Below, piece by piece: positions 33,272 to 41,640 of a DNA stretch of 64,000 nucleotides (its first letter is position 1; each line of letters starts with the position of its first letter). The notes beneath the pieces were generated by a model that was not told the origin of the DNA, searched no databases, and worked only from the letters and a program-made list of their open reading frames with translations. The stretch is taken from NCBI RefSeq assembly GCF_030731045.1, contig NZ_JAVALS010000003.1, positions 1 through 64,000 on the forward strand. Reading direction: 5' to 3'. The DNA comes from Arthrobacter horti (lineage in GTDB: Bacteria; Actinomycetota; Actinomycetes; Actinomycetales; Micrococcaceae). The translations under genes were made by a program, and so were the position numbers.

Positions 33272-34624
33272 TTACCGCCCCGCCGGCTCTTCGACGGGGA
33301 TGGAGTCGGCGCCGGCCTTCGGTGCCTCACGGAACTTGGGGACCAGCAGCAGAATCAGGATCGTGGCGCAGATCTCCACGCCGGCGACGATGAGAAGACC
33401 CGGGGCCAGGCTACCGGTGGAGTCCTTCAGCGAGCCGAGCATGTACGGCGCGCCGAAACCGGCGAGGTTGGCGATCGAGTTGATCAGGGCGACACCACCG
33501 GCGGCCGCAGCCCCGGCGAAGAAGCGGTTGGGCATCTGCCAGAAGACCGGGATGGCGGACATGGTGCCGACCAGTGCCAGGGCGAGGCAGGCGATGGCGC
33601 CGAGCGGGCTGACGGTGATCAGCAGGGCCGCACCGGCCAGACCGAGAGCGCCAAGAGCTGCGGAAACGGAGGTCTGGACCCGGGATTCGCCCGTGCGGTC
33701 CGAGATGAACCCGGCGCAGATCATGCCGGCGGCGCCCAGCAGGTTGATGCCCGCCATGATCCAGCCGACCACCAGCGGGTCCTTGAAGCCGACCGTGGCG
33801 ACCAACGAGGGACCGTAGAACGTCAGCGAGGAGTTGGCGGCGATGATGCAGAAGAAGATGAGGATGAAGAGCCAGATGGTCTTGCCCTTGAGCGCGGCGA
33901 GCATGCCGTGCTGGCGACCCTCGGCGTGCTCTTCCTTGTCCAGTTCACCCTGCACGAAGTCACGCTCGGCCTGGGTCAGCCACTTGGCGTGATGCGGGCG
34001 GTCCGTCAGGTAGAAGAGGGTGGCGATGCCCAGGATGATCGACGGGATGCCTTCGATGATGAAGACCCACTGCCATTCGGCCAGGCCGGCCACGCCGCCC
34101 ATGCTGGTCATGATCCAGCCGGCGAGCGGGCCGCCGACGACGCCGGCGAACGCGGAGGCGGACATGAACATGCCGAACGCCTTGGCCCGGCGGTTGGCCG
34201 GGAACCAATAGGTCAGGTACAGGATGATGCCGGGATAGAAGCCGGCTTCGAAGACACCGAGCAGGAAGCGCAGGCCGTAGAAGATCTCCGGCGTGGTGGC
34301 GAACATCATCAGGATGCTGACGACGCCCCAGCCGAGCGTGATACGCATGATCGTCTTCTTGGCGCCGATCCTCTGCAGGAGCAGATTGCTCGGGACCTCG
34401 AAGAGGAAGTAGCCGATGAAGAAGATGCCGGCGCCCAGGCCGTAGATGGCCTCGCTCCAGCCGAGGTCGTCCAGCATGCGGAGCTTGACGAAGCCGATGT
34501 TGACGCGGTCGATCCAGGCGACGATCCAGAGCAGCATCAGGAACGGCACCAGCCGGAAGAAGACCTTCCGGTAGATGCTCTCAGCGAGCGCGGGAGTGAC
34601 CGCCGCGGTCTGAGGTGTGGACAT
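33272..34624 (-). CDS. ACS-family MFS transporter of the purine operon
   Basis: A 450-residue 12-helix transporter of the anion:cation symporter type. It shows RLVPFLMLLWIVAWIDRVNI, FFIGYFLFEVPSNLLLQRIG, GVFEAGFYPGIILYLTYWFP and FYGPSLVATVGFKDPLVV. The start MSTPQT has AAGGAG 6 nt upstream; the longer frame from 34702 is not used. Being first in an operon with uraD and a deaminase, it may import urate, allantoin or another purine-derived anion. A paralogue is encoded at 39538. Confidence 0.88.
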   Translation of the reverse strand: MSTPQTAAVTPALAESIYRKVFFRLVPFLMLLWIVAWIDRVNIGFVKLRMLDDLGWSEAIYGLGAGIFFIGYFLFEVPSNLLLQRIGAKKTIMRITLGWGVVSILMMFATTPEIFYGLRFLLGVFEAGFYPGIILYLTYWFPANRRAKAFGMFMSASAFAGVVGGPLAGWIMTSMGGVAGLAEWQWVFIIEGIPSIILGIATLFYLTDRPHHAKWLTQAERDFVQGELDKEEHAEGRQHGMLAALKGKTIWLFILIFFCIIAANSSLTFYGPSLVATVGFKDPLVVGWIMAGINLLGAAGMICAGFISDRTGESRVQTSVSAALGALGLAGAALLITVSPLGAIACLALALVGTMSAIPVFWQMPNRFFAGAAAAGGVALINSIANLAGFGAPYMLGSLKDSTGSLAPGLLIVAGVEICATILILLLVPKFREAPKAGADSIPVEEPAGR

Positions 34625-34762
34625 GGAAATCTCCTTTGATTTCCCGGGACGCCTCCGCGTCTCGGTTCGGAGCAGGCGCACCCACCAGGCGCCCACTTTC
34701 ACGATCCGAAATATAAATTCCAGAAGCGCGAGTGATACCGGAAATCTACAAGGAGGTGGAAA

Positions 34763-34903
34763 ATGAATTCAAGTTACCTGTGTCACATTCAGCGCCGGGT
34801 ATACCAACCGGACGCCTCGATCAGCGCCCTGACCAGCGGAATCACAAGGTTCCGCGCCCGCAACATGGCATACCATCTGAGCGCCGTCACAGACGGCCGT
34901 TGA
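34763..34903 (+). CDS. Possible small protein with a near-perfect ribosome binding site
   Basis: A 46-codon frame begins MNSSYLCHIQRRVYQPDASI and ends in TGA at 34903. AAGGAGGTG lies 5 nt before the ATG, one of the best ribosome binding sites in the window. It sits in the 337-bp gap between the divergent purine-operon MFS gene and the convergent ECF transporter T gene. A TATAAA box is at 34712-34717. The product is basic with no membrane helix and matches no family I know. Other explanations are a leader peptide or chance. The rest of the gap (34904-34961) is GC-rich short palindromes that probably end the ECF operon. Confidence 0.4.
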   Translation: MNSSYLCHIQRRVYQPDASISALTSGITRFRARNMAYHLSAVTDGR

Positions 34904-34961
34904 CCCCGGAGGGACCCCGGGGAGAGCCCCGCGGGGGCCGAAACCGGCAGGCGGCGTGCCG

Positions 34962-35792
34962 TCAGTACACCACGTGCCAGGCGCCGGTGAGCAGCGAGGT
35001 GCCCACGGCGAGGCCCGCCAGCAGGACCGCCCCGAGCAGCACCCAGGCGTCCGCCCGGACCATCCTCGACGGCCGGGCCCAGCTCCGGGGGCCGGCACCG
35101 AAGCCGCGGGCCTCCATGGTCACGGCCAAGCGGGACGCCCGGCGGATCGACTGGACCAGGAGCCCGAAGCTCTGACCCAGCTTGGCCCCGATCCCGGCCA
35201 GGAAGCCACCCGAAGACCCGACACCACGGGCCCGGCGCGCCATGCCGATGGTCTGCCACTCCTCCACCATGAGCCCCACCAGGCGCAGCGCAGCCAGGGT
35301 CCCCAGGACGAAGCGGTGCGGAAGGCGGGCCAGCTGCGCCAACGCATCGGCCAGCTCGGTCGGTTCCGTGCAGGCCATCATGATGACGGCGGGAAGCGCG
35401 ATCGCCAGACCACGCAGCGCGAAGCCCACGCCCAGCAGCAGCGAGTGCTCGCCCATGGTCCAGATCCCCACACTGAAGATCAGCGGCCCCTTGTCCGGCG
35501 CCAGGACGGCCGTGCTCCAGCCGCCCAGTAGGGCTCCGCAGACCAGTGGCCAGGCACGCAGCCACAGCGTTCGGAGGTTGAGTCCCGCCAGCGGCAGCAC
35601 CAGCAGCTCGCCGAGCACGGCGATCCCGGCGGACAGCCAGTCGATGGACCACACCAGCGCCACCGTGATGACCACCAGCGCACCGAGCTTGGCGAGCGGG
35701 TTCACCCGGCCGAGCAGCGGCTGAGCCGCGCGCGCGGAGGCATACGGGTCGACGGCGGCCGCCGTCGTCGTCGGTGCGGATACGGCACTCAT
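34962..35792 (-). CDS. ECF transporter T component (YkoC/CbiQ-like)
   Basis: A 276-residue membrane protein with about five helices. The T-component marks are RVNPLAKLGALVVITVALVW, GLNLRTLWLRAWPLV, TEPTELADALAQLARLPHRF and the coupling motif near SIRRASRLAVTMEARGFGAG. It docks the two ATPase domains to the substrate-binding S component. Its ATG overlaps the ATPase stop. Third gene of a TPP-riboswitch operon, corresponding to YkoC. Confidence 0.9.
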   Translation of the reverse strand: MSAVSAPTTTAAAVDPYASARAAQPLLGRVNPLAKLGALVVITVALVWSIDWLSAGIAVLGELLVLPLAGLNLRTLWLRAWPLVCGALLGGWSTAVLAPDKGPLIFSVGIWTMGEHSLLLGVGFALRGLAIALPAVIMMACTEPTELADALAQLARLPHRFVLGTLAALRLVGLMVEEWQTIGMARRARGVGSSGGFLAGIGAKLGQSFGLLVQSIRRASRLAVTMEARGFGAGPRSWARPSRMVRADAWVLLGAVLLAGLAVGTSLLTGAWHVVY

Positions 35793-37357
35793 GCGCCTTC
35801 CTTTCCCACGGTGACGGACCGCTCAGCCGTGGCGGGGGAACCCGCAGCGAACTCGGAGGCGCCGAGCGCGCGGGTGAAGTCGGCGTCGTGCGTAACGGAC
35901 AGGACCGCGACGCCGTCGGCGAGCAGCTCCAGCAGCAGCGAGCCGAGCTCCGCCCAGGTGTTGGCGTCCTGCCCGAAGGTCGGCTCGTCCAGGATCAGCA
36001 GCCGCGGGTGGGCGGCCAGGACGGTGGCCACGGAGAGCCGGCGCTTCTCGCCGCCGGAGAGCGTGTACGGATTGGCGTCCACCAGGTTTTCGAGACGGAG
36101 GCGCTGCAGGAGCTCGTCCACGCGGTCCTCGCCGCGGCCCAGCTGCCGTGGCCCGAAGCGCAACTCGTCCAGGACGGTGCCGGTGACGAACTGGTGCTCC
36201 GGTTCCTGGAACACGGTGCCGATCCGGGTGATGAGCTCCTTGGCCCTCCAGCGGTGCGGTTCGGGGTGCCGGGGCACTGAACCGCCCGCGGCCAGCAGCG
36301 CCTGAGAGCCGACGACGGCGCCACGCACCGGGGCGAGCAGGCCCGCCAGGGTGAGGGCCAGGGTCGATTTGCCCGCCCCATTGGGGCCGGTCACGGAGAG
36401 CGCCCGGCCAGATTCGAGGGTCAGGGAGACGTCGCTCAGCACCGGGGCGGGAGCCTTGGAACCGAAGCCCCGGCGCATGGCGGCGGCACGGCTCACCGCC
36501 AGGTGCCGGGCGTCGAGGAGCGTTTCGCCGGCGCCACGTGGCGCGGTGCCTTTCAGGGCCGGCACCCGGCCGGGCACCCAGACACCCTGGGCCGCGAGGG
36601 AATCCCCCCGCGCGTCCAGCACGGCGGACGGAGGCCCGGAAGCAACGACGCCGGACGGACCGGCACCCGTGGAACCCTGACGCCCTGAACCCAGCACCAC
36701 CACACGGTCCACCACGTCCTTCCAGACCTCCACGCGGTGCTCCACCACCAGGAGCGTGGCCCCCGTGGCGGCGACGGCGCGGATCACGGCGTCGCGGACC
36801 TCCAGGACGCCGGCGGGGTCCAGATTGGCGGTCGGTTCGTCCAGCAGGACCAGGCCGGGCCGCATGGCCAGGACGCCGGCGAGCGCCAGCCGCTGCTTCT
36901 GACCGCCGGAGAGCGCGTGGGTGGGGTGGTCGAGCGGCAGGGAACCCAGCCCGACGTCGTCGAGCGCCTGCCGGACACGGCCCCAGATCTCCGCCGGCGC
37001 AACGGCGAGGTTTTCGGCGCCGAAGGCGACGTCGTCGCCCACCCGGCCCAGGATCACCTGGGTCTCCGGGTCCTGCTGCACCAGCCCGGCGCGGCCGCGG
37101 GCTTCCCGCGGCGAGCGGCCGTCCACCAGCAGCGCGCCGGTCTCATCGGCGTCGTCGTCCTCGGAAGAGCCCAGCACCCCCGCCAGGGCGTGCAGCAGCG
37201 TGGACTTGCCCGCGCCGGACGGACCGAGCAGGAGGACCTTCTCCCCCGGCTCGATGTCCAGGTCCAGGCCCGCGACGGCGGCGCGGCCGCGGCCGCCGTG
37301 CCGCCAGCCCCAGCCGCGGGCGGTGACCCTGGCGGGCCGGACTTCCGTGGACGTCAT
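35789..37357 (-). CDS. ECF transporter ATPase, two fused ABC domains (YkoD-like)
   Basis: A 522-residue protein with two ATPase cassettes in one chain. The first has GPSGAGKSTLLHALAG, the Q-loop LVQQDPETQ, signature LSGGQKQRLALAGVL and LVLLDEPTANLDP. The second has TGPNGAGKSTLALTLAG, FQEPEHQFV, LSGGEKRRLSVATVL and LLILDEPTFGQD. This corresponds to YkoD and powers the thiamin-precursor transporter with the S and T proteins beside it. It is 4 nt after the S component and overlaps the T component. Confidence 0.93.
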   Translation of the reverse strand: MTSTEVRPARVTARGWGWRHGGRGRAAVAGLDLDIEPGEKVLLLGPSGAGKSTLLHALAGVLGSSEDDDADETGALLVDGRSPREARGRAGLVQQDPETQVILGRVGDDVAFGAENLAVAPAEIWGRVRQALDDVGLGSLPLDHPTHALSGGQKQRLALAGVLAMRPGLVLLDEPTANLDPAGVLEVRDAVIRAVAATGATLLVVEHRVEVWKDVVDRVVVLGSGRQGSTGAGPSGVVASGPPSAVLDARGDSLAAQGVWVPGRVPALKGTAPRGAGETLLDARHLAVSRAAAMRRGFGSKAPAPVLSDVSLTLESGRALSVTGPNGAGKSTLALTLAGLLAPVRGAVVGSQALLAAGGSVPRHPEPHRWRAKELITRIGTVFQEPEHQFVTGTVLDELRFGPRQLGRGEDRVDELLQRLRLENLVDANPYTLSGGEKRRLSVATVLAAHPRLLILDEPTFGQDANTWAELGSLLLELLADGVAVLSVTHDADFTRALGASEFAAGSPATAERSVTVGKEGA

Positions 37358-37361
37358 CGGA

Positions 37362-37976
37362 TCAGCGGAAGGCGGGCTCGGAGCCGGCCTTGCGTGACGC
37401 GAAGGCGGACAGCGCGCCGGTCTTCGCCAGGCCGCGGGTGGCCAGCCAGGACAGGGCGCCGGCGATCACGGCGCCGGAGAGGATGCAGAACACGGTGTAG
37501 AGGGCCTTGGAACCGCCGTCCCACTCGATGTTCCAGCCCCACGGCATGAAGTTGTCGTTGATGGAGCAGCCCAGGCCGGCCAGCGCGCCGGAGAGGATCC
37601 CGACGGGCAGGTTGAACTTGCGGTAGAGGAAGATCGCCAGGGCGATCTCCGCGCCGAGGCCCTGGATGGCGCCGGAGGCGAGAACGGTGAGGCCGTACTG
37701 GGAGCCCATGACGAGCTCGGAGCAGGCCGCGATGACCTCCACGAACAGGGCCGCGCCCGGCTTGCGGATGATGAGTCCGGCGAGGACGCCGGGCAGCAGC
37801 CAGCCACCGACGTAGAGGCCCCCGCCGGGAGGGAAGGCCGTGGTGAAGGCGGTGATCAGGTTGGCGCCCTGGTCCCACGCCCAGAAGATCACACCGCCGG
37901 CGACGGCGATCAGGGCCGCCACCACGATGTCCACCACGCGCCAGTTGCGGCGCGTCGCGATTGCCTGAGTAGTCAT
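37362..37976 (-). CDS. ECF transporter S component, YkoE family (thiamin/HMP)
   Basis: A 204-residue protein with about six helices, starting WRVVDIVVAALIAVAGGVIFW, with GGWLLPGVLAGLIIRKPGAA and ELVMGSQYGLTVLASGAIQG, as in the YkoE family of thiamin/hydroxymethylpyrimidine-binding subunits. The TPP riboswitch directly upstream independently supports this substrate. First gene of a ykoE-ykoD-ykoC-like operon. Confidence 0.92.
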   Translation of the reverse strand: MTTQAIATRRNWRVVDIVVAALIAVAGGVIFWAWDQGANLITAFTTAFPPGGGLYVGGWLLPGVLAGLIIRKPGAALFVEVIAACSELVMGSQYGLTVLASGAIQGLGAEIALAIFLYRKFNLPVGILSGALAGLGCSINDNFMPWGWNIEWDGGSKALYTVFCILSGAVIAGALSWLATRGLAKTGALSAFASRKAGSEPAFR

Positions 37977-37981
37977 GTCAT

Positions 37982-38001
37982 CCTCCTGGGATTTCAGGAG
38001 G
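37982..38001 (-). promoter_or_regulatory. Hairpin sequestering the ribosome binding site
   Basis: Read leftwards, CCTCCT-GAAATCCC-AGGAGG forms a stem in which the AGGAGG ribosome binding site of the S-component gene is paired. It probably is the expression platform of the TPP riboswitch, closing translation when TPP is bound. Confidence 0.6.
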
Positions 38002-38032
38002 GGAGGTGCCTGGCGGCACGTTCTGAGATGCT

Positions 38033-38134
38033 CGACTCCCTATCGCCGGTACTAACCGGATCAGGTTCGAGGGTCTGCGGTTGTTCCGCACTCTCAGCGC
38101 CCACTCACCTTGCGGCGGCGGCGCTCCCCTGTCG
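38033..38134 (-). ncRNA. TPP riboswitch (THI element)
   Basis: Read leftwards, this has the conserved thi-box parts in order: closing P1 pair CGAC/GTCG (38131-38134 and 38033-38036), AGGGGAGCGCC, the sensor GCTGAGAGTGCGG, then ACCCTCGAACCTGATCCGG, TTAGTACCGGCGATAGGGAG. It binds thiamin pyrophosphate and should lower expression of the YkoEDC-type operon when TPP is plentiful. A TATAAAC -10 box (38151-38157) lies 16 nt before it, so transcription begins at the riboswitch. Confidence 0.95.
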
Positions 38135-38232
38135 TTTCTGGTGCAGCCCAGTTTATACCCGCGCCCGGGTCCGCGGCGGGGCCTGGGCGTCACAATCCGC
38201 GGGGCGGGGCTGGGGCGCCGCGGGGCGCCGAG

Positions 38233-39183
38233 TCAGGAACCGGAAGAGATTCGCTGCCGCAGCGGGGCGGACCGGGCTTCCTGGAATCCGGCGAGCACCA
38301 TGACGGCCACCGTGCCGGTCCCCCAGACGGCGATCACGAGCCCGGGCGGCACCGAGTCGCCGCCGTCCCCGGCCGCGAGCGCGCAGGCGACAGCCACCGC
38401 CCCCAGGCACTGCCACAGGACCATGACCATGAGCGGGATCCGGGACACCACTTTCGACGCCGAAGCCGCCTCCCGGTCCGTGATGCCCGGCGCCTCTGCG
38501 GCCGCGTCCTCCCGGGTCCAGCGCCTCAGCCGTCTGGCCGCCAGAACGGACATCACCGTCAGCGCGGCCAGGACGATGCACAGACCCAGGGCGGACAGGG
38601 ACAGCCCCCAGACGAACTGCCCGTGCAGGGACGCCTCCTTGCCGGGTGAGAACGTCAGCGTCTGCGCGGCCGCGCCGCGGCCCGGCTTCCTGATGATCAG
38701 TCCGGCCACGGTCAGCAGGCCGCCCAGGCAGGCCACGACGACGCCGGACATCGCCACCCTGCCCGACATCCGGATCCCGGCCCGCCGTTCAGTGGGGCGA
38801 CCGGGGCCTGCGCTCGCGTGCGGACGGTCCGCTGCGGCGTCGTCGGCGGCGGCACTGTGGTCGGCTGCGGCGTCGTCGGCGGTGCTCGCAAGGGAGGCCT
38901 TCGAGCGCGCCCGATCCGGTCTCCGCGCAAGCCCGGCTGCGATGAAGAACAGCAGGGAGGCCGGGGGCAGAAGCAGCGTGAAGATTCCCATCAGCGCACG
39001 GACTCCCGCCGCTACGGTCTCTGCCGGTCCTGTCCGGAAGAACTCGTCCGCCAGGACCTGGCTCGTGACCATGGCGCACAGCGTCAGCGGAGCCGTGAGG
39101 AGAAGCCCCATCGCCAGGGTCTTCAGCGCCGCGGACATCAGGCGGGAGAACGGGACCCGTGGCTCCACGGCGGCGTCGGTCAT
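38233..39183 (-). CDS. Hypothetical membrane protein
   Basis: A 316-residue protein with about seven hydrophobic segments (for example LAMGLLLTAPLTLCAMVTSQ, MGIFTLLLPPASLLFFIAAG, MSGVVVACLGGLLTVAGLII). Between the second and third segments is an Ala/Asp repeat DDAAADHSAAADDAAADR, probably a flexible cytoplasmic loop. I do not recognise a family. It is transcribed alone, and ends about 100 nt upstream of the riboswitch promoter. Confidence 0.65.
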   Translation of the reverse strand: MTDAAVEPRVPFSRLMSAALKTLAMGLLLTAPLTLCAMVTSQVLADEFFRTGPAETVAAGVRALMGIFTLLLPPASLLFFIAAGLARRPDRARSKASLASTADDAAADHSAAADDAAADRPHASAGPGRPTERRAGIRMSGRVAMSGVVVACLGGLLTVAGLIIRKPGRGAAAQTLTFSPGKEASLHGQFVWGLSLSALGLCIVLAALTVMSVLAARRLRRWTREDAAAEAPGITDREAASASKVVSRIPLMVMVLWQCLGAVAVACALAAGDGGDSVPPGLVIAVWGTGTVAVMVLAGFQEARSAPLRQRISSGS

Positions 39184-39537
39184 GAGACAAAACTACAACG
39201 ACAGGACGAACCCGGGCCGCCGACGTCTGCGCGACGACCGGAGGCGCCGCGTCCGGAGTTCCAGGTTTGGGATCCCATATGAGAACGATTATTAACAGTC
39301 GGTTATTACAGTTGCTATGTTCACCATTCTTTGACCGTGCCCCAGGTCACTTCCTACAGTTTCAGCACCTCGCATATTCATTTCTCGGACCGTGACCCGG
39401 GCGGCTGGCAGCACGACGATCTTGAGGCGTCACCCACCCGGTTCCGAGCCGCGCACAGTGTTCCGCGGCTTTTCGAGAAATCCCCTCTCACTTCCCTGAA
39501 GCAGCCCGGTATGCCGGGCCACAACCCGGAGTCAACC
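39184..39537 (+). promoter_or_regulatory. Intergenic region before the MFS gene
   Basis: A 354-bp gap. It holds a perfect 10-bp palindrome TGGGATCCCA (39268-39277) and an AT-rich stretch (GATTATTAAC ... GGTTATTACAG, 39287-39312) suited to a promoter. No convincing gene is visible, although an open frame in phase with the MFS gene extends upstream to 39331. Confidence 0.4.
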
Positions 39538-40902
39538 ATGTCCTCTTCCGTGGAATCCCCACAACCCTCGGCCGCCGCGTTCCGGCCCGAGGAACGCGAC
39601 CGCACCTTCCGCAAGGTGATCTTCCGCCTGGTCCCGTTCCTGACCCTCGTCTGGTTCCTGGCGTGGATCGACCGCGTGAACGTCGGCTTCGCCAAACTGA
39701 CCATGATCGATGACCTGCACTGGTCCGAGGCCATCTACGGGGCCGGCGCCGGAATCTTCTTCCTCGGCTACTTCTTCTTCGAGGTGCCCAGTAATCTGCT
39801 GCTCCAGAAGATCGGCGCCCCGAAGACCATCATGCGGATCGCCCTGGGCTGGGGCGTGGTCTCCGTGCTCATGGCCTTTGTTCACGACCCGTGGCAGTTC
39901 TACGTCCTGCGCTTCCTGCAGGGCGCCTTCGAGGCCGGCCTGCAGCCCGGCGTCATCCTGTTCCTCACGTACTGGCTGCCCGCACACCGCCGCGGCAAGG
40001 CCATGGCGTTCTTCATGTCCGCCTCGGCCATGTCCCTCATGATCGGAAGCCCGCTGGCCGGTTTCCTCATGAACGCCTTCAACAATGTGGGCGGCCTGGC
40101 CAACTGGCAGTGGCTGTTCATCGTGGAGGGCATCCCCTCCGTGATCGTCGGCATCCTCGCCGTGTTCGTCCTGACCAACAAGCCCGCCCAGGCCAAGTGG
40201 CTGAGCGAGACGGAGAAGGAGCACATCGCCGCCGAGCTCGCTCAGGAGGCCGAGGTCCTGGGGCACCGCGAGCACAAGTTCTGGAGCTCTCTGCGCAAGC
40301 CCAGCTCCTGGGTCCTGATCCTCACTTTCTTCTGCATCGTGGCCGGCAACGCCACCCTGACCTTCTACGGCCCCAGCCTGGTCCAGGCCGTGGGCGTCAA
40401 GGACGTCACCACGCTCGGCTGGCTCATGTCCGTGGTCTACGCGTTCGGCTGGCTCGGCATGATCGGCAACGGCTGGCTGTCCGACCGCAAGCGTGAATCC
40501 CGCTGGCACACCGCCGTCGCGGCCGGCCTGGGCGCTCTCGGCCTCCTGCTGGCCTCCGTGTTCCTGGGCCAGCACAGCCTGTTCGGCGTGGTCGCCGCGC
40601 TGTCACTCTCCGCCGCCGGCACCATGGGAGCCATCCCGGTGTTCTGGAACCTGCCCGCCAAGTTCATGAGCGGCACGGCCCTGGTGGCCGGCGTGGCCGT
40701 CATCAACTCCGTGGCCAACCTGGCCGGCTACTTCGCCCCGCAGCTGCTGGGCACCCTGAAGTCCACCACCGGCGCCTACACGGGCGGCCTGGCCATGATC
40801 GCCGCCGTGGAAGCCGTGGCCGTCCTCCTGGTCCTGCTCTGCATCCGCAAGGACCAGACCGCCGCCCCGGTCCAGGACCTCGAGGCCGCCGACGTCCACT
40901 GA
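39538..40902 (+). CDS. ACS-family MFS transporter
   Basis: A 454-residue 12-helix transporter, closely similar in layout to the purine-operon MFS protein at 33272 (for example FRLVPFLTLVWFLAWIDRVN, FFEVPSNLLLQKIGAPKTIM, FYGPSLVQAVGVKDVTTLGW). It belongs to the anion:cation symporter family and should import an organic anion. The start at MSSSVESP has GGAG 6 nt upstream; the frame from 39331 lacks family sequence. Transcribed alone. Confidence 0.88.
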   Translation: MSSSVESPQPSAAAFRPEERDRTFRKVIFRLVPFLTLVWFLAWIDRVNVGFAKLTMIDDLHWSEAIYGAGAGIFFLGYFFFEVPSNLLLQKIGAPKTIMRIALGWGVVSVLMAFVHDPWQFYVLRFLQGAFEAGLQPGVILFLTYWLPAHRRGKAMAFFMSASAMSLMIGSPLAGFLMNAFNNVGGLANWQWLFIVEGIPSVIVGILAVFVLTNKPAQAKWLSETEKEHIAAELAQEAEVLGHREHKFWSSLRKPSSWVLILTFFCIVAGNATLTFYGPSLVQAVGVKDVTTLGWLMSVVYAFGWLGMIGNGWLSDRKRESRWHTAVAAGLGALGLLLASVFLGQHSLFGVVAALSLSAAGTMGAIPVFWNLPAKFMSGTALVAGVAVINSVANLAGYFAPQLLGTLKSTTGAYTGGLAMIAAVEAVAVLLVLLCIRKDQTAAPVQDLEAADVH

Positions 40903-40930
40903 CACCGGTTCGCCCGCCCCGGCCACGGCA

Positions 40931-40962
40931 CCCCGGCCCCCCGCACAGGGGAGCCGGGGCGT
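40931..40962 (+). terminator. Terminator after the MFS gene
   Basis: CCCCGGCCCCCC (40931-40942) pairs with GGGGAGCCGGGG (40948-40959) around GCACA, followed by CGTT. Confidence 0.6.
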
Positions 40963-40993
40963 TGTGCGTTCACCGCCGCGCCGCTGCGCCGCT

Positions 40994-41058
40994 GAAACAG
41001 CTGGTTTCCGCTGAGACAGTGGGTTTAAACCACTGTTTCAGCGGAAACCAGCTGTTTC
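40994..41058. repeat. Palindrome family B, copy 1
   Basis: Arms 40994-41026 and 41027-41058 meet at TTTAAA and start GAAACAGCTGGTTTCCGCTG. It lies between the convergent MFS and YCII-domain genes. A near copy is 413 nt away. Confidence 0.85.
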
Positions 41059-41083
41059 GCCGGACCAGGGCCGAGCGGGTGCC

Positions 41084-41362
41084 TCAATCGAAACGGACGG
41101 CGTTCCACTCCAGCAGGCGCGGAGAGGCCAGACCCTCGAGGACGAACGGGTCACCCGCGATGAACCGCTCCGCGTCCTCCCGGGTGGTGAAGACACCCAT
41201 GGATCCGCCGGCACGGTCCGGGGTGAGGAACGGCCCGAGCGCGATGAGCCCACCGCCCGCGGCCTGGAAGTCCCGGTAGTAGGCCTGGTGCCGCGGGAAG
41301 ACGTCCAGGACACGGGCCCGGTCCGCGCCCTCGCGCAGGGTGTACAGCACGACGATCTCCAT
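41084..41362 (-). CDS. YCII-related domain protein
   Basis: A 92-residue YciI-like protein (PF03795): VVLYTLREGADRARVLDVFP, then RHQAYYRDFQAAGGGLIALG, GGSMGVFTTREDAERFIAGD and DPFV. The fold is a dimeric alpha/beta barrel of the ferredoxin type; the His of RHQ and the Asp of GDPF are the conserved pair. Enzymatic function is mostly unknown. It sits between two copies of palindrome family B. Confidence 0.82.
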   Translation of the reverse strand: MEIVVLYTLREGADRARVLDVFPRHQAYYRDFQAAGGGLIALGPFLTPDRAGGSMGVFTTREDAERFIAGDPFVLEGLASPRLLEWNAVRFD

Positions 41363-41406
41363 GGGCGGATCGTACCAACCGGCACCGCCGTCGTCGCCCT
41401 CTTGCC

Positions 41407-41471
41407 GAAACAGCGGGTTTCCGCTGAAACAGTGGGTTTAGACCACTGTTTCAGCGGAAACCCGCTGTTTC
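41407..41471. repeat. Palindrome family B, copy 2
   Basis: Outer arms start GAAACAGCGGGTTTCCGCTG and are perfect; the centre GGTTTAGACC is slightly altered from copy 1. It lies upstream of the YCII gene and far upstream of the TetR gene, i.e. between divergent genes, so it is not simply a terminator. Confidence 0.85.
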
Positions 41472-41565
41472 AGCAGGGCCACGAAGGCCGGCAGAGCCAC
41501 GAGAGCCGCGAGCGCCCGGAGGGCCGGTTCCAGGGACGGTCAAGAGCCGGCCACGCATGCCCCAT

Positions 41566-41634
41566 TCTCAGCATTTTCTGAGACTTTCTTCACTCAATGC
41601 AAGATTGCACTCCGTGCACCATGGCGCGTAGCAT
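41566..41634 (+). promoter_or_regulatory. Promoter and operator of the TetR-MMPL unit
   Basis: TTGCAC (41605-41610) and TAGCAT (41629-41634), 18 nt apart, form a good sigma-70 promoter whose start point would be the A of the TetR ATG. The palindrome TGCAAGATTGCA (41598-41609) overlaps the -35 box, and TCTCAG-CATTTT-CTGAGA (41566-41583) lies upstream. TetR probably represses its own operon here. Confidence 0.6.
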
Positions 41635-41640
41635 GGAACC

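Noticed and set aside
34904-34961. GC-rich nested palindromes (CCCCGG, CCCCGCGGGG) as a repeat family
   Set aside because: Arms are short and not repeated elsewhere; probably just the end of the ECF operon.
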